A stretch of 64,000 nt of DNA from Massilia antarctica (GCF_015689335.1 NZ_CP065053.1:930001-994000), one strand, 5' to 3'; numbered from the stretch's first letter, positions 19,130 through 31,856 are shown. Made by a program: numbers and translations. Notes: generated by a model not told the origin, from the letters alone.

Positions 19130-20488
19130 TTACAGCCAGCCTTTGATGATCATCTGCTCGGCCACGTATTTCGCGATCAGCGAATTTTCGAACGGGGTCG
19201 GATGGACGCCGTCGGCGAACATATAGCGGCTGACGTCACCGGCGATCGTGTTGCTGGCGTTGCAACCCAGCGAGGTGTGGCCAAGGGCATTGTCGCCACA
19301 GGCCGCTTTGCCGGTTTCGCTCAGGCCATACGGACCCGGATTGGTGATCTGGTCGTGGCTGATGGCATACAGGTCCACATGCAGGATCTTGGCTTCGCCG
19401 GCAACACCAGCGCGCAGCTGGGCATTGAACTTGTCGACCATGGCGATGACCAATGCCTGCGGCACGCCTTTGGCGGTGGACGACGGTGCATGGCCCAGGT
19501 CCGGCAGGTTGTTGACGACGACGTAATTGGCGCCTTTGCCGACCACCTGGGTTTTCGCCAGTACCGCCATCTCATCGCCTGCCACGCCCATCGCGGCAAT
19601 CATCTTCGGTCCTTGATCAGCGGCGTAAGCGGCACCCGCCTTGGCGCCTTCGGTTTCGCCGGCAGCCTGGGCCTTGGCGACCATCGGGAGGTACACGGAT
19701 TCCTGGCCGACCATCTGGTTGCCCGGCTGGGTTGCGGCAGCGTAGACGGCAGCGCCGACGATGCTTTGCTGGGTCGAACCGGGTCGCTGCGACTCGGCCA
19801 TGAAGGCGCCGCCGATGGCTTGCGCGGCCGTGGCCGGATCGGTCGCGCCAGCGGCGAGCTGGCCGATCAGGCTGGTGGCGAAGACCTTGTTGCCTTCGGC
19901 CTTGCCGGCGGCGGTGGCGTTGACCGACAGTTGGCCCAGCATGGCCAGGGCGTCGTTGCCGCCACCGATCATCAGCACCACCTCATCGCCCTTGAACTTG
20001 CCGCCGTTGCGCGCCAAGTGATTGGCAACCTGGGTCGCCACCGGCACGGTCAGCTGGCCGACAGGGTCGCCAGTGAGCTTGTTGCCCGGACCGACAGGGT
20101 TGGTGACGCGCGCGCCACCCTGGGCATAGCTCAGGCAAGCGTTATTGTTGACCACGGCGACCGAAAAGCCTTTGCTGGCGTCACCGTCCAGGCCGGTCTG
20201 GGCCGGGCATGGTGCGGGCAGGCCGAACTGGGCGGCCATGTACTCGGTCCAGTTCTTGCCGGTCAGTGCAGGGTTTTTGGCGGTGTTGTCGCCATTGATG
20301 GTGAACTTGCCGCCGCCGATCTCCTTGACCTTGCCGACGTTGTAGGTGCCCACGTCGGACAGGCTGTCGCCGAACGAAACCTGGGACGAGAATTTGGTTT
20401 TCAGATCCTGATTGCCTGGTTCGCTGCCGCCGCAGGCGCTCAGTACCGCTGCGGTGAGCAAAGCCAGCGCAAAATTTGTGTGACGCAT
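19130..20488 (-). CDS. SGNH/GDSL-family hydrolase, lipoprotein
   Basis: 452 aa. Lipobox at LSAC (Cys19) predicts a lipid-anchored protein. The hydrolase blocks are visible: SFGDSLSDVGTY with the nucleophile Ser, a Gly block, IGGGNDAL with the Asn, and FADGVHPTPFENSLIAKYV with the catalytic Asp/His pair. Residues between about 200 and 320 form an extra Ala/Gly-rich helical insertion. Probably an esterase or lipase facing the periplasm or cell surface; the substrate is unknown. The neighbouring gene also encodes a lipoprotein hydrolase. Confidence 0.88.
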   Translation of the reverse strand: MRHTNFALALLTAAVLSACGGSEPGNQDLKTKFSSQVSFGDSLSDVGTYNVGKVKEIGGGKFTINGDNTAKNPALTGKNWTEYMAAQFGLPAPCPAQTGLDGDASKGFSVAVVNNNACLSYAQGGARVTNPVGPGNKLTGDPVGQLTVPVATQVANHLARNGGKFKGDEVVLMIGGGNDALAMLGQLSVNATAAGKAEGNKVFATSLIGQLAAGATDPATAAQAIGGAFMAESQRPGSTQQSIVGAAVYAAATQPGNQMVGQESVYLPMVAKAQAAGETEGAKAGAAYAADQGPKMIAAMGVAGDEMAVLAKTQVVGKGANYVVVNNLPDLGHAPSSTAKGVPQALVIAMVDKFNAQLRAGVAGEAKILHVDLYAISHDQITNPGPYGLSETGKAACGDNALGHTSLGCNASNTIAGDVSRYMFADGVHPTPFENSLIAKYVAEQMIIKGWL

Positions 20489-20689
20489 TGTGTCTCCTGG
20501 TGAAATTTATATTTTTATTAAACGAACGCCCGTGCTTTTCCCTACCTGTCTAATATGCCAGTCTTCCCTTCACTTGTATAGGAAAACACTTTGGCAAAAT
20601 GTCAGTTCAGTGCAACAGAACGTGCCGTGTAAAAAAGTTGCCGGATTATATCAACCGTTCCGGCAAGCGTGCGCTAATTTCATCCGCGC

Positions 20690-22225
20690 TCAAGGCGCCA
20701 GCGCGGCGTTGAAGAAAGCGCGCGCGGCACTCAGGCAAAACGGCGCCACCAGGCCGGCGTGGTAGGCGTCGGCCACGGCGCGTTCGCCCGATTTGCCATC
20801 CTTGATGGCGTCGAGCTTGACGGCCAGCTTGGCGGTGGCGAAGCCGATCTTCACCGAGCGGTAGGGATCGCTGCTGCCCGGGGTGTCGTCGACATCGACC
20901 TCGGTGACCAGCGCGGCGCCGCTACCGGCGCGGAAATAGTCGACCGCGGCGCGCGTGTTCAGGTACGCCACGGTGCGGTCTTCATGGCCGCCGCACAGCA
21001 GCAGCGGCGCGGCGGGGGCGAAGGTGCGCAGGTCGTTTTTGACGAACAGTTTGCGCAGCGGATGCCCGGGTGCGCAAGCCAGCGGCGCGCCGGCCGTGAC
21101 GTTGCACGGATTGGCCTTGAGATCGGCCAGGTAGGCGTTGCGGTAGCTGGTCTTGAACAGGTTGCCGGCACCAAAAGCGTCGGCGTAGCCGTCCGCCTGC
21201 GGCAGCGAATCCTTGGCGAACAGGGCGTTGTCGGGCCAGCCCGGGGTCTTGAGCAATGCTTCCACCGTGATGGCGCCGCTGGCGAATTGGTCGACCGCAG
21301 CGGCGAACGGCGCTTCGTACAGGTCGCTGGCGGCGCCGTACACGCCGGCGTTGGCGCGCTGGCCGGCATTGATCAGCGCCGGCAGGAAAGCGGTGGCGCC
21401 CTTGCCCGGTTTGCCGGCGAACATCTCGTCGCCGAACTGGCTCAGCGCGTATGGACCGGACATGCCGGCCACGGCCGTGACCTTGAATTCGCCGGCCAGG
21501 TTCTGCATGGCGCGCTGGGTGGCGACGGCCACATAGCCGCCCTGCGAGTAGCCGGTCACGAACAGCTTGCCGGAGTCGCCCGTCTTGATGGCGCCGAACA
21601 CGCTGCGCGCGGCGCGCAAGCCGTCGATCATATCGTTCGATTGCTGCGCGGCATCGAGGTATGGATGGTAGGCCAGGGTCGAGCTGTCATAGCCGGCGTA
21701 GTTGGGCGCGACCACGATATACCCGCGGGCGGCGAACATGGCCGCGATCAGGCGCGACTCGGTGCCGGACAGGGTCGACATGTCGTAGTTCCGGTCGGCC
21801 GTGGTGCCGTGCGCGTACAGCAGCACCGGACGCTCGCCGCTGCAAGCCGGATCAGTGCCCGACGGCACCATGATGGCGGTGCTGGCATCGGTCGCCTCGC
21901 TGCTGCCGCCGACGGTGTTGTAGCGCACCTTGTAGGTGGTCACGGCGCACTTGAGGTCGCCCGTGAGGGCCGTGGTGCCGCTTGCCAGGGAGTCGAGCAG
22001 CTTGCTGAACACGGCCGGTTCCAGGGTCGTGACGTTGGCGCCGTTGGCGCTGACCGGCATCACGGCGGCGCCACCGCCGATCACCTGGCCGCGCGCCGGC
22101 GCCCGGGTTGGCGTCGGGGTGGGAGTCGGGGTGGGCGTTGGGGTTGGAGCCGGGGCCGGCGCGTCGCCGCCGCCTCCACAAGCCGTTAATGATAGGGTGA
22201 GGAGGGCAGCAAAGGCGAGGCGCAT
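20690..22225 (-). CDS. Alpha/beta-hydrolase lipoprotein (secretory-lipase-like)
   Basis: 511 aa. Lipobox LTAC (Cys16), then a Gly tract and a Pro-Thr dipeptide repeat (about 28-42) that looks like a flexible surface linker. The hydrolase part has the elements VLLYAHGTT, ARGYIVVAPNYAGYD and the nucleophile elbow GYSQGGYVA; a late Asp/His region (LLLCGGHEDRTV) provides the rest of the triad. It resembles secretory lipases and related esterases. It follows the SGNH hydrolase gene's direction but is 200 bases upstream, so it probably has its own promoter. Confidence 0.85.
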   Translation of the reverse strand: MRLAFAALLTLSLTACGGGGDAPAPAPTPTPTPTPTPTPTRAPARGQVIGGGAAVMPVSANGANVTTLEPAVFSKLLDSLASGTTALTGDLKCAVTTYKVRYNTVGGSSEATDASTAIMVPSGTDPACSGERPVLLYAHGTTADRNYDMSTLSGTESRLIAAMFAARGYIVVAPNYAGYDSSTLAYHPYLDAAQQSNDMIDGLRAARSVFGAIKTGDSGKLFVTGYSQGGYVAVATQRAMQNLAGEFKVTAVAGMSGPYALSQFGDEMFAGKPGKGATAFLPALINAGQRANAGVYGAASDLYEAPFAAAVDQFASGAITVEALLKTPGWPDNALFAKDSLPQADGYADAFGAGNLFKTSYRNAYLADLKANPCNVTAGAPLACAPGHPLRKLFVKNDLRTFAPAAPLLLCGGHEDRTVAYLNTRAAVDYFRAGSGAALVTEVDVDDTPGSSDPYRSVKIGFATAKLAVKLDAIKDGKSGERAVADAYHAGLVAPFCLSAARAFFNAALAP

Positions 22226-22235
22226 GATCAGTCAG

Positions 22236-23267
22236 TCAGGAAAATGGTTCGTGGTTGAGCAGGCCGTGCACGATGCCAGTCGATCCATGCGCCGCGCGGC
22301 GCAAACGGTCGTTTACGCCCAGCCAGGCATCGTCCTGCGGCGGTGCTTCGACCAGAATCAGGTCGGCCCCGGCCGTATCCATCGCGCGCAGCGCCGCATA
22401 AAGTGCGTGAGCGAAACCTTCCGGGCTTGTGGGTAACTGACTCTCAGCGAACACATCCGGGAAGTCGGTGTAGTGTATCAAAGCGACATTTTTTCCCGCG
22501 TTCTTCAATCGTGCGAGGGTGTCGGCGATCTCGGCGCTGGCTTGCATGGCCACCGGCGTGTGCGGCGCGTAGTGCGATTCCAGGGTGCCGGAGGCACGCG
22601 GGGCGGCCGCATCGGGCGCGGCCGGCAGCGAATCGATGACGGCGGCGATTGCTTCTGCGCTGATGTGGCCGGGGCGCAGCAGCACCGGGCCGTGCGTCGC
22701 CAGGCGCGACAGGTCGACGATGGTCGACTCGATGCCGACCGCGCTCTGTCCACCGTCGAGCACGGCATCGACCGTGCCGTCAGCGCCGAACTCATCGATG
22801 ACATGCCGGGCCGTGGTCGGGCTGACATGGCCGAACTTGTTGGCCGAGGGTGCGGCCACCCCTCCCCTGCCGCCCTTGAACGCTTGCAGCAGCGCGATGG
22901 CGACCGGGTGCGAGGGACAGCGCAGGCCGACCGTATCCTGGCCGCCCGAGACGGCGTCCGGAATGTTCGGGGCGCGCTTGAGGATCATGGTCAGGGGGCC
23001 GGGCCAGAAGGCGGCCGCCAGTTGCTGCGCTTCGGCGGGAATGTCGGTCGCCCAATAGCCCAGGTCGGCGCCGGGCGCCACATGGACGATGACCGGATGG
23101 TCTTGCGGACGGCCCTTGGCCTGGTAGATGCGGGCCACGGCGTCCGGGTTTTCGGCATCGGCGCCCAGGCCGTACACGGTTTCGGTCGGCAAGGCCACCA
23201 GCCGGCCCTGCTCCAGCAGCCGGGCGGCCGCCTCGATGGCGGCCTGGTCGAGCGCAGGGTGCGTCAT
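22236..23267 (-). CDS. sua5: L-threonylcarbamoyladenylate synthase, Sua5 type
   Basis: 343 aa. The YrdC domain (about 1-205) shows [53 protein letters not shown] and [14 protein letters not shown]. The C-terminal third is the Sua5 domain, beginning [14 protein letters not shown]. The enzyme uses threonine, bicarbonate and ATP to make the precursor of t6A37 on tRNA. It overlaps purK by four bases (ATGA) and so is translated with the purine genes, an uncommon pairing. tcdA, which acts on the same tRNA base later, is elsewhere in this window. Confidence 0.92.
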   Translation of the reverse strand: MTHPALDQAAIEAAARLLEQGRLVALPTETVYGLGADAENPDAVARIYQAKGRPQDHPVIVHVAPGADLGYWATDIPAEAQQLAAAFWPGPLTMILKRAPNIPDAVSGGQDTVGLRCPSHPVAIALLQAFKGGRGGVAAPSANKFGHVSPTTARHVIDEFGADGTVDAVLDGGQSAVGIESTIVDLSRLATHGPVLLRPGHISAEAIAAVIDSLPAAPDAAAPRASGTLESHYAPHTPVAMQASAEIADTLARLKNAGKNVALIHYTDFPDVFAESQLPTSPEGFAHALYAALRAMDTAGADLILVEAPPQDDAWLGVNDRLRRAAHGSTGIVHGLLNHEPFS

Positions 23268-24445
23268 GCCGGGATGCCGAGAATGACGCAGGCTGCGGCC
23301 AGCTGGGCCTGGGCTTGCACCAGGGTCGGCGCGATGAAGGTCACATGGCCCATCTTGCGGCCGCGCCGCGCCGCTTCCTTGCCGTACAGGTGCAGGCAGG
23401 CGCCGGGCAGCGCCAGCAGCTCGGCCCAGGCCGGTTCGGACGGGGTCTCCGAGCCGGGCGCGAACCAGATGTCACCGAGCAGATTGAGCATGACGGCCGG
23501 CGAATGCTGGCGCACCTCGCCCAGCGGCAAGCGTGCCATGGCGCGCACCTGTTGGGCGAACTGGCTGGTCACGCAGGCATCCATCGTGTAGTGGCCGCTG
23601 TTGTGGGGACGCGGCGCCATTTCGTTGACCACCAGCGAACCGTCGGTGAGCACGAAAAATTCGATGCACAGCACGCCCACATAGGCCAGCTCGTCGACGA
23701 TGACCTTGGCGGCTTGCTGCGCTTTGGCGGCGCTGTCAAGCGAGACATTCGGGCCGGGAACGGTGGTGGTGAACAGGATGCCGTCGCGGTGCACGTTTTC
23801 GGCAATCGGGTAGACCACCGACTGGCCATCGGCGCCGCGCGCGGTCAGGACCGATACTTCGTAGGCCAGCGGCAGCATTTTTTCGAGCAGGCAGGTCACG
23901 CCGCCCATGGCATTGAATGCTGCGCGGACATCGTCACGGGTGCGGACCACGGACTGGCCCTTGCCGTCATAGCCCATGCGCACGGTTTTCAGGATGCCCG
24001 GCAGCAGCAAGTCCTCGATGCTGTCGATGTCTTCCAGGGTGGCGATGGTCTTGTGCGGCGCCGGGGCGACCCCGGAACGGGCGGCGCAAGCGGCCAGGAA
24101 ACGCTTTTCGGCAATGCGGTCCTGGGCAATCGCCACGCAGTCGGCGCCGGGGGCGACAAAGGCGTGGGTGGCCAGCAGACGCAGGCTGTCGGCGGGCACG
24201 TTTTCGAATTCGGTGGTCACGGCCACGCAGGACTGGCCTAGCTGGGCCAGTGCCGTTGTGTCGCTGTAATCGGCGGCGATCAGGCTGTCGGCGGCGTGCC
24301 CGGCGGGACTGTCGGGCGCCGCTTCGAGCACGGCCACCTTGAAACCCATGGCCTGGGCGGCGTGCACGAACATGCGGCCGAGCTGGCCGCCGCCCATGAC
24401 GCCGAGCCGGGCCGGTGGCAAGAAGGGTGAATGCGGCATCGTCAT
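23264..24445 (-). CDS. purK: N5-carboxyaminoimidazole ribonucleotide synthase
   Basis: 393 aa ATP-grasp enzyme. N-terminal [21 protein letters not shown], then [26 protein letters not shown], and [28 protein letters not shown] for the ATP and Mg2+ site. It converts AIR to N5-CAIR with ATP and bicarbonate in purine synthesis; PurE then makes CAIR. Overlaps of four bases with purE and with sua5 indicate translational coupling. Confidence 0.95.
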   Translation of the reverse strand: MTMPHSPFLPPARLGVMGGGQLGRMFVHAAQAMGFKVAVLEAAPDSPAGHAADSLIAADYSDTTALAQLGQSCVAVTTEFENVPADSLRLLATHAFVAPGADCVAIAQDRIAEKRFLAACAARSGVAPAPHKTIATLEDIDSIEDLLLPGILKTVRMGYDGKGQSVVRTRDDVRAAFNAMGGVTCLLEKMLPLAYEVSVLTARGADGQSVVYPIAENVHRDGILFTTTVPGPNVSLDSAAKAQQAAKVIVDELAYVGVLCIEFFVLTDGSLVVNEMAPRPHNSGHYTMDACVTSQFAQQVRAMARLPLGEVRQHSPAVMLNLLGDIWFAPGSETPSEPAWAELLALPGACLHLYGKEAARRGRKMGHVTFIAPTLVQAQAQLAAACVILGIPA

Positions 24446-24948
24446 ACCGGCAATACCGAGGCCTTGGCGGCGGCGGTCTGGCGCGCGCGGAATTGTTCCA
24501 GTTGCGCGGCCAGGGCGTCGTCGGTGCAGGCAAGCATGGCAACGGCGGCCAGCGCCGCGTTGGCCGCGCCCGCTTCACCGATGGCGAAGGTGGCGACCGG
24601 AATACCTTTTGGCATCTGCACGATGGACAGCAGCGAGTCCTTGCCCGACAGATAGCGCGACGGCACCGGCACGCCGAGCACCGGCACGATGGTCTTGGCG
24701 GCGATCATGCCGGGCAAGTGGGCGGCACCGCCGGCGCCGGCGATGATGGCGCGCAAGCCGCGCGCGCGGGCGCTGTCGGCGTAGGCGAACATTTCATCGG
24801 GCATGCGGTGGGCCGAGACGACTTGGGCTTCGAACGGGACGCCGAAGTCCTTGAGCATGTTGACGGCGTGTTGCATGACTTCCCAGTCCGACGAGGAACC
24901 CATGACGATGCCGACCAAGGGCTTGTTTTCTGCAGTGCTCATCATCAA
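24442..24948 (-). CDS. purE: N5-CAIR mutase
   Basis: 168 aa class I Pur[31 protein letters not shown] with the catalytic His, and [14 protein letters not shown] are all present. The enzyme moves the carboxyl group of N5-CAIR to give CAIR. It lies between purC and purK with four-base overlaps on both sides. Confidence 0.96.
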   Translation of the reverse strand: MMMSTAENKPLVGIVMGSSSDWEVMQHAVNMLKDFGVPFEAQVVSAHRMPDEMFAYADSARARGLRAIIAGAGGAAHLPGMIAAKTIVPVLGVPVPSRYLSGKDSLLSIVQMPKGIPVATFAIGEAGAANAALAAVAMLACTDDALAAQLEQFRARQTAAAKASVLPV

Positions 24949-25841
24949 GCCTTCAGGGTGGAGCCGGTCAGGCGTTCAAGCGCTTCGACGTATTTGGCGC
25001 GGGTGTTGGCGATGACCTCATCCGGCACGGCCGGGGCCGGTGCGGCCTTGTTCCAGTCGGTCAGGGTTTCCAGGTAGTCGCGCACGAACTGCTTGTCGTA
25101 CGACGGCGGCGACATGCCGACCTGGTAGCTCGACATCGGCCAGAAGCGCGAGGAGTCCGGGGTGAGGATTTCATCGATCAGGTGCACCGTGCCGTGCTCG
25201 TCCAGGCCGAATTCGAACTTGGTGTCGGCGATGATGATGCCGCGCGTGGCGGCGTATTCGGCGGCGGCGGTGTAGAGCTTGATCGCGTAGTCGCGCACCT
25301 GGGTGGCGATGTCGGCGCCGACGATCTTCTGGGCTTCGTCGAACGAAATGTTTTCGTCATGGGCGCCGGCCGGGGCCTTGGTCGATGGCGTGAACAGCAC
25401 GTTCGGCAATTTTTGCGCTTCCTGCAGGCCGGCCGGCAAGTCGATGCCGCAGACCTTGCCGGTTTTCTGGTAATCCTTCCAGCCGGAACCGATCAGGTAA
25501 CCGCGCACGATGGCTTCGATACCCAGCGGGGTCATTTTCTTGACCACGATGGCGCGCCCTTCGACTTGCGCGCGTTCTTCGGGCGAGACCAGCGACACTG
25601 GGTCGATGCCGGTGTCGTGGTTGGGCATCAAGTCCTTGTACTTGGCGAACCAGAAATTGGACATGGCCGTCAGGATCTTGCCCTTTTCGGGGATCGGCTC
25701 ATTCAAAATGACGTCGAAGGCGGACAGGCGGTCGGTCTGGATGACCAGCAATTTGTCGTCGCCGACGGCGTAAATGTCGCGGACTTTCCCACGGTGCAGG
25801 AAAGGCAGGGACTTCAGGTTTGTTTCGAGAACGCCAGACAT
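24945..25841 (-). CDS. purC: SAICAR synthase
   Basis: 298 aa. [29 protein letters not shown] is the standard N-terminus, followed by [34 protein letters not shown] and [10 protein letters not shown]. It joins CAIR and aspartate using ATP. The length is that of the longer PurC type found in betaproteobacteria and yeast. It begins the run purC-purE-purK-sua5 and follows the GFA-family gene by 17 bases. Confidence 0.96.
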   Translation of the reverse strand: MSGVLETNLKSLPFLHRGKVRDIYAVGDDKLLVIQTDRLSAFDVILNEPIPEKGKILTAMSNFWFAKYKDLMPNHDTGIDPVSLVSPEERAQVEGRAIVVKKMTPLGIEAIVRGYLIGSGWKDYQKTGKVCGIDLPAGLQEAQKLPNVLFTPSTKAPAGAHDENISFDEAQKIVGADIATQVRDYAIKLYTAAAEYAATRGIIIADTKFEFGLDEHGTVHLIDEILTPDSSRFWPMSSYQVGMSPPSYDKQFVRDYLETLTDWNKAAPAPAVPDEVIANTRAKYVEALERLTGSTLKA

Positions 25842-25858
25842 GTGAATCCTTGAGGTGG

Positions 25859-26218
25859 TTAGGGCAGCCAGCCCGGCTTGCTTTCAGTGTGCAATTCATG
25901 CGCCACCCGGCCTTCGTAGGGCGTGTCGAAGGTGCCCAGGGTGACGGCGATACGGTCGCTGTGGTCCGCCATCTGCCAGGTCAGGTTGGCGCCGCACACG
26001 CCGCAGAAGGCGCGTTCGACCCCGGGTGACGAGGCGTAGCGCGTGATCGACTCCGCACCGGCGACGATGCGCAGGGCGGCGGAGGCGACGTTCGCATAGG
26101 GGCCGCAGGCGGCGCCGTGCTGCTTCTGGCACATGGTGCACCAGCACAGGCTGGTGCGATCGACGTCGCCGTGGATTTCGTAGCGGACCGCGCCGCAAAG
26201 GCAGCTGCCTGTGTACAT
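25859..26218 (-). CDS. GFA (glutathione-dependent formaldehyde-activating) family protein
   Basis: 119 aa from ATG 26218. The zinc-binding Cys pattern of the family is complete: [23 protein letters not shown] and [12 protein letters not shown]. Members carry structural zinc; the original GFA activity on S-hydroxymethylglutathione is shown only for few, so activity here is not assumed. It is 17 bases before purC, so may be cotranscribed, and is separated from fba by a terminator. Confidence 0.88.
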   Translation of the reverse strand: MYTGSCLCGAVRYEIHGDVDRTSLCWCTMCQKQHGAACGPYANVASAALRIVAGAESITRYASSPGVERAFCGVCGANLTWQMADHSDRIAVTLGTFDTPYEGRVAHELHTESKPGWLP

Positions 26219-26264
26219 GATGAAAGATGGTAAAAAAAACAGCAAAAATGACAGTGGTAAAAAC

Positions 26265-26286
26265 ACACGCGCCCGAGGGCGCGTGT
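26265..26286 (-). terminator. Rho-independent terminator after fba
   Basis: ACACGCGCCC and GGGCGCGTGT form a ten-pair stem with a two-base loop; on the minus strand it is followed by a short T-run. It lies 28 bases beyond the fba stop. Confidence 0.88.
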
Positions 26287-26313
26287 GGGTGCTACGTGTG
26301 CTCGACCTGCAGT

Positions 26314-27378
26314 TTACTTCACGATCTGGGCCAGTTCACCCTTTTTGTAACGCTCGGCCATCTTGTCCATGGTGATGACCTTGATCTTGGCGGCCTGGCC
26401 TTCGCAGCCGAACGCCAGGAAGCGCGCCTTGCAAATCTCGGTCGCCGCTTCGCGCGCCGGTTTCAGGAAGTCGCGCGGATCGAACTTGGATGGGTTCTCG
26501 AACATGTACTTGCGCACGGCCGCGGTCATCGCCAGGCGGATGTCGGTGTCGATGTTGATCTTGCGAACGCCATGACGGATGCCTTCCTGGATTTCTTCGA
26601 TCGGCACGCCGTAGGTTTCCTTCATGTCGCCGCCGAATTCGCGGATGATGGCCAGCAGTTCCTGCGGCACCGACGAGGAACCGTGCATCACCAGGTGGGT
26701 ATTCGGGATGCGCGCGTGGATTTCCTTGATGCGGTCGATGGCGAGGATATCGCCGGTCGGCTTGCGCGTGAACTTGTAGGCGCCGTGCGAGGTACCGATG
26801 GCGATCGCCAGCGCGTCGCACTGGGTGCGCTGCACGAAGTCGGCCGCCTGCGCCACGTCGGTGAGCAACTGTTCGCGGGTCATCAGGCCGTCGGCGCCAT
26901 GGCCGTCTTCCTTGTCGCCCTTCATGGTTTCGAGCGAACCGAGCACGCCCAGTTCGGCTTCGACGGTCACGCCGATCGAGTGCGCGAATTTGACGACTTC
27001 ACGCGAGACATCGACGTTGTACTCGTAGGAAGCGACGCTCTTGCCGTCGGCTTCGAGCGAACCGTCCATCATCACCGAGGTGAAGCCGGAGCGGATCGCG
27101 GTCATGCAGACCGCCGGCGACTGGCCGTGATCCTGGTGCATGACGACCGGAATGTGCGGATACGCTTCGACAGCGGCATCGATCAGGTGGCGCAGGAAAG
27201 CTTCGCCGGCATACTTGCGCGCGCCCGCGGACGCTTGCATGATGACCGGGGAACCGACCGCATCGGCGGCAGCCATGATGGCCTGCACCTGTTCGAGGTT
27301 GTTGACGTTAAACGCAGGCAGGCCATAACCGTTTTCGGCGGCATGGTCCAGCAGTTGACGCATGGATACGAGGGACAT
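26314..27378 (-). CDS. fba: Class II fructose-bisphosphate aldolase
   Basis: 354 aa, usual for the betaproteobacterial class II enzyme. [27 protein letters not shown] is the family start; HQDHGQS carries zinc ligands, GSLE.DGK and VEAELG the next ones, and [12 protein letters not shown] a later His. It cleaves fructose-1,6-bisphosphate into two triose phosphates. It follows pyk and pgk in one direction, forming a glycolytic cluster. The frame extends upstream but without family sequence. Confidence 0.95.
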   Translation of the reverse strand: MSLVSMRQLLDHAAENGYGLPAFNVNNLEQVQAIMAAADAVGSPVIMQASAGARKYAGEAFLRHLIDAAVEAYPHIPVVMHQDHGQSPAVCMTAIRSGFTSVMMDGSLEADGKSVASYEYNVDVSREVVKFAHSIGVTVEAELGVLGSLETMKGDKEDGHGADGLMTREQLLTDVAQAADFVQRTQCDALAIAIGTSHGAYKFTRKPTGDILAIDRIKEIHARIPNTHLVMHGSSSVPQELLAIIREFGGDMKETYGVPIEEIQEGIRHGVRKINIDTDIRLAMTAAVRKYMFENPSKFDPRDFLKPAREAATEICKARFLAFGCEGQAAKIKVITMDKMAERYKKGELAQIVK

Positions 27379-27534
27379 GGTAATACTCCAAACAATAGAA
27401 ACCGGTGTGCTGCCACGGGAGCGCAGACCGCGCGGATAGCGCGCAACGCTGGTGGGCAACGGCGGCGGGGGCTGTGATTCAGCCGGGGCCGCATATTCAA
27501 TGCATGCCGCGCCCACGAGGGGCGCGGCGATCAA

Positions 27535-28983
<1,449 letters not shown>

Positions 28984-29031
28984 AGAGTGTCCTTGAAGTG
29001 AAAGCGCAGCCGGGAAGGCTGCGCTATGGGC

Positions 29032-30246
29032 TTACTGGGAACTGCGTTGTAACAGGATTTCAACTGCCGGCAGGGTTTTTCCTTCGAGGAACTCAAGGAA
29101 GGCGCCGCCGCCCGTGGAGATATAACCGATTTTATCGCTGATCGCGTACTTTGCAATCGCGGCCAAGGTGTCGCCGCCGCCGGCGATGGAAAACGCGTTG
29201 GAGTCCGCGATGGCCAGCGCCAGGGTTTTGGTCCCTTCGCCGAACTGGTCGAATTCAAACACGCCGACCGGGCCGTTCCAGACGATGGTGCCGGCCTTGG
29301 CGATCTGTTCGGCCAGCATGGCGGCCGTTTTCGGGCCGATGTCGAGAATCATGTCGTCATCCGCCACATCCGTCACATCCTTGACGGTGGCCGCCGCCGT
29401 TGGCGAAAATTCCTTGGCGCACACCACGTCCACGGGAATCGGCACCTGGGCGCCGCGCGCGGCCATCATGTCGATGATGGCTTTCGCTTCCGCGACCAGA
29501 TCGGCTTCGGCGAGCGACTTGCCGATGTTCAGGCCGACCGCTTTCATGAAGGTGTTGGCGATACCCCCGCCGACGATCAGCTTGTCGACTTTGTCGGCCA
29601 AGGCTTTGAGGATCGACAGCTTGGAGGAGACCTTGGAACCGGCCACGATGGCCAGCAGCGGACGGTTGGGGGCGCCCAGCGCCTTGCCCAGGGCATCGAG
29701 TTCGGCGGCCAGCAGCGGGCCGGCGCACACCACTTGGGCGAATTTCGCGATGCCGTGGGTGGTCGCTTCGGCGCGGTGGGCGGTGCCGAAGGCATCGTTC
29801 ACATAGATATCGCACAGCTTGGCCATCTTCTGGGCCAGCGCGTCGTCATTCTTCTTTTCGCCCTTGTTGATTCGGCAGTTTTCCAGCAGCACGACCTGGC
29901 CCGGCGCCAAGGATTCCAAACCCACCCCATCGACCCAGTTTTGCTTGAGTTCAACAGGCTGGCCCAGCAGTTCGGCCAGGCGCGCGGCGACCGGCGCCAG
30001 GCTGTCTTCCGGCTTGAATTCGCCTTCGGTCGGACGGCCCAGGTGCGAGGTGACCATGACGGCGGCGCCCGCCTTGAGGGCGGCGGCAATCGCTGGCACG
30101 GAGGCGCGGATGCGGGTGTCTTCGGTGATCTTGCCAGTGTCATCTTGCGGCACGTTGAGGTCGGCGCGGATGAACACGCGCTTGCCTTGCAGGGCGTGTT
30201 GGTCGATCAAGTCTTGCAAACGGGTGAAGTTCAGAACAGCGTGCAT
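29032..30246 (-). CDS. pgk: Phosphoglycerate kinase
   Basis: 404 aa from the ATG at 30246. [61 protein letters not shown] and [13 protein letters not shown] are all family blocks. It makes ATP from 1,3-bisphosphoglycerate. First gene of the pgk-pyk-fba cluster. Confidence 0.96.
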   Translation of the reverse strand: MHAVLNFTRLQDLIDQHALQGKRVFIRADLNVPQDDTGKITEDTRIRASVPAIAAALKAGAAVMVTSHLGRPTEGEFKPEDSLAPVAARLAELLGQPVELKQNWVDGVGLESLAPGQVVLLENCRINKGEKKNDDALAQKMAKLCDIYVNDAFGTAHRAEATTHGIAKFAQVVCAGPLLAAELDALGKALGAPNRPLLAIVAGSKVSSKLSILKALADKVDKLIVGGGIANTFMKAVGLNIGKSLAEADLVAEAKAIIDMMAARGAQVPIPVDVVCAKEFSPTAAATVKDVTDVADDDMILDIGPKTAAMLAEQIAKAGTIVWNGPVGVFEFDQFGEGTKTLALAIADSNAFSIAGGGDTLAAIAKYAISDKIGYISTGGGAFLEFLEGKTLPAVEILLQRSSQ

Positions 30247-30308
30247 TGGCGATCCACGAGTCAAATGATGAAAGAACGCTATTTTACCGCAAGCCCAGCC
30301 CGAAAACC

Positions 30309-30638
30309 CTACTGTAAACAGATACGCAAGACGGTAAAGAACAGCATGCCGAAAATGATGGTTTCAAGCATATTTCTTCGCAGCAGGTAATAGCCGGTCG
30401 CGGCCAGGCCGGCGATCAGCTTGAAGTTGCCCAGGCCCAGTTGCACCTGGCCTACGTTGTCCAGCAACAAGTCGGGCGCGATGATGGCCGCCAAGGCGCA
30501 GGCCGGCGCGAAACGCAGCATTTCCTGGACCCGCTTGGGGATGGTAATGTGGTGGCCGATCAGCCAGAACGAGCTGCGCGTGGCGGCGGTGGCAAAGGCC
30601 AGGGCCACGATGGTGATCCAGATGTCGAGGTCAGACAT
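30309..30638 (-). CDS. azlD: AzlD family branched-chain amino-acid transport subunit
   Basis: 109 aa with three or four membrane helices and the AzlD signature TRSSFWLIG near residue 21. AzlD is the small partner of AzlC in an exporter of branched-chain or related amino acids. Its start overlaps the end of azlC by eight bases, as in many azlCD pairs. Confidence 0.88.
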   Translation of the reverse strand: MSDLDIWITIVALAFATAATRSSFWLIGHHITIPKRVQEMLRFAPACALAAIIAPDLLLDNVGQVQLGLGNFKLIAGLAATGYYLLRRNMLETIIFGMLFFTVLRICLQ

Positions 30639-31401
30639 GGGGCTCTCCCTTGGCGGCGAGGCGTTTCCGGGTGCGTTTTTCGTTCACTTCCTGGACCGCC
30701 ATGGCGGTCAGCATGCCGAGCAGGACGGCCGCCAGCAAGCCCAGTTTGTACGGCAATTCATAGGCCAGCACGGCGGTGGCAGCGGCCACCAGCACGCCGC
30801 ACAGGGCGGCCCGGTTGATGGTCAGGGGAATCATAATGCAAAGAATGGCCAGGCTGCCGGCAAAGCCCAGGCCCCACTCGGTGGGGACCGTACTGCCTAA
30901 CAACACGCCGGCGATGGAGCCGACCTGCCACGAAACCCAGTTGGGATACAGCAAGCCCTTGAGGTAAGACACCTTGCCGTGGGCCGGTTCTTCGCTGGGG
31001 AAACGCTGCAGGAACAACGCCACGGTCAGGTCGCCCGCCGTGTAGCCGAGCAAAAAGCGCTTTTGCCACGGCAGGTGGGCAAAATGGGGGGCCAGCAAGG
31101 CGGAAAAGATGACGAAACGCAGGTTGACCACCAGGGCGGTGGCGAATACCACCCAGATAGGCGCATTGGCCGCGATCAGGGGCAGCGAGGCCAGTTGGGC
31201 CGAGCCGCCGAAGACGATCAGGGTCATGCCCAGCGCTTGCGCCACCGTCAGGCCGCTCTTGACCATCGCAATGCCCACCACCAAACCCCATGCGCCGATG
31301 CCGAACAGGGTCGGCAGGCCGGTCTTGAACGCTTCGCGCCAGATGGCCTGGTCTTCGTCGTCAGGACGCAGCGCGGCCGGGGGCGGAGTCAGGTCATTCA
31401 T
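30631..31401 (-). CDS. azlC: AzlC family permease
   Basis: 256 aa from ATG 31401. About seven hydrophobic helices; FKTGLPTLFGIGAWGLVVGIAMVKSGLT and the FGGSAQLASLPLI element mark the AzlC family. It forms the large subunit of the AzlCD amino-acid exporter with the overlapping gene downstream. An earlier start in frame is possible but lies before the homologous part. Confidence 0.88.
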   Translation of the reverse strand: MNDLTPPPAALRPDDEDQAIWREAFKTGLPTLFGIGAWGLVVGIAMVKSGLTVAQALGMTLIVFGGSAQLASLPLIAANAPIWVVFATALVVNLRFVIFSALLAPHFAHLPWQKRFLLGYTAGDLTVALFLQRFPSEEPAHGKVSYLKGLLYPNWVSWQVGSIAGVLLGSTVPTEWGLGFAGSLAILCIMIPLTINRAALCGVLVAAATAVLAYELPYKLGLLAAVLLGMLTAMAVQEVNEKRTRKRLAAKGEPHV

Positions 31402-31613
31402 GTGGTTTTCTTGCCACAACAAGATCTGGCAAGGTGTACAAATGAAACAATGCGGTCTGGCATGAAGCGCAATCAGGGTGAGCGCCGGAACGCCTGTTTT
31501 CATAGGGAAATTAGCGAGCGCGGCCGTAATTCGGTAAGGGTATTTTACCGATCATTTCGGCTAATTGCCCGAATCCGCTAAAATCGAGGTTTTGCATGCC
31601 TGACGGAGAATCC

Positions 31614-31808
31614 ATGAACGCCACGAAAACGCCAGCGGTAGAACTTGGCGACAAAGACTTGCCAGCCCATTGCCCGAATCCGGCGATGCCGCTGTGGTCG
31701 TCGCATCCGCGCGTCTTCCTCGATTTCGGCCACGACGGCCTGGCCAAGTGTCCGTACTGCGGCACCGAATACCGCTTGAAGCCCGGCACCGTGATGGCGC
31801 ACCACTAA
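31614..31808 (+). CDS. Zinc-finger CHCC domain protein
   Basis: 64 aa. The C-terminal half has the zf-CHCC pattern: HPRVFLDF, then CPYCGTEYRL, with an upstream Cys (AHCPNP) supplying further ligand. Such proteins resemble the mitochondrial complex I subunit NDUFS6, but the bacterial role is not defined. ATG 31614 is chosen because ACGGAG lies seven bases upstream. It is the first gene of a rightward group with the NTF2-like and YheT genes. Confidence 0.82.
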   Translation: MNATKTPAVELGDKDLPAHCPNPAMPLWSSHPRVFLDFGHDGLAKCPYCGTEYRLKPGTVMAHH

Positions 31809-31856
31809 GCATCCCGGTCTTGCCCGGCCCCCTCCCCCACACATTGCCGAGGCCGC

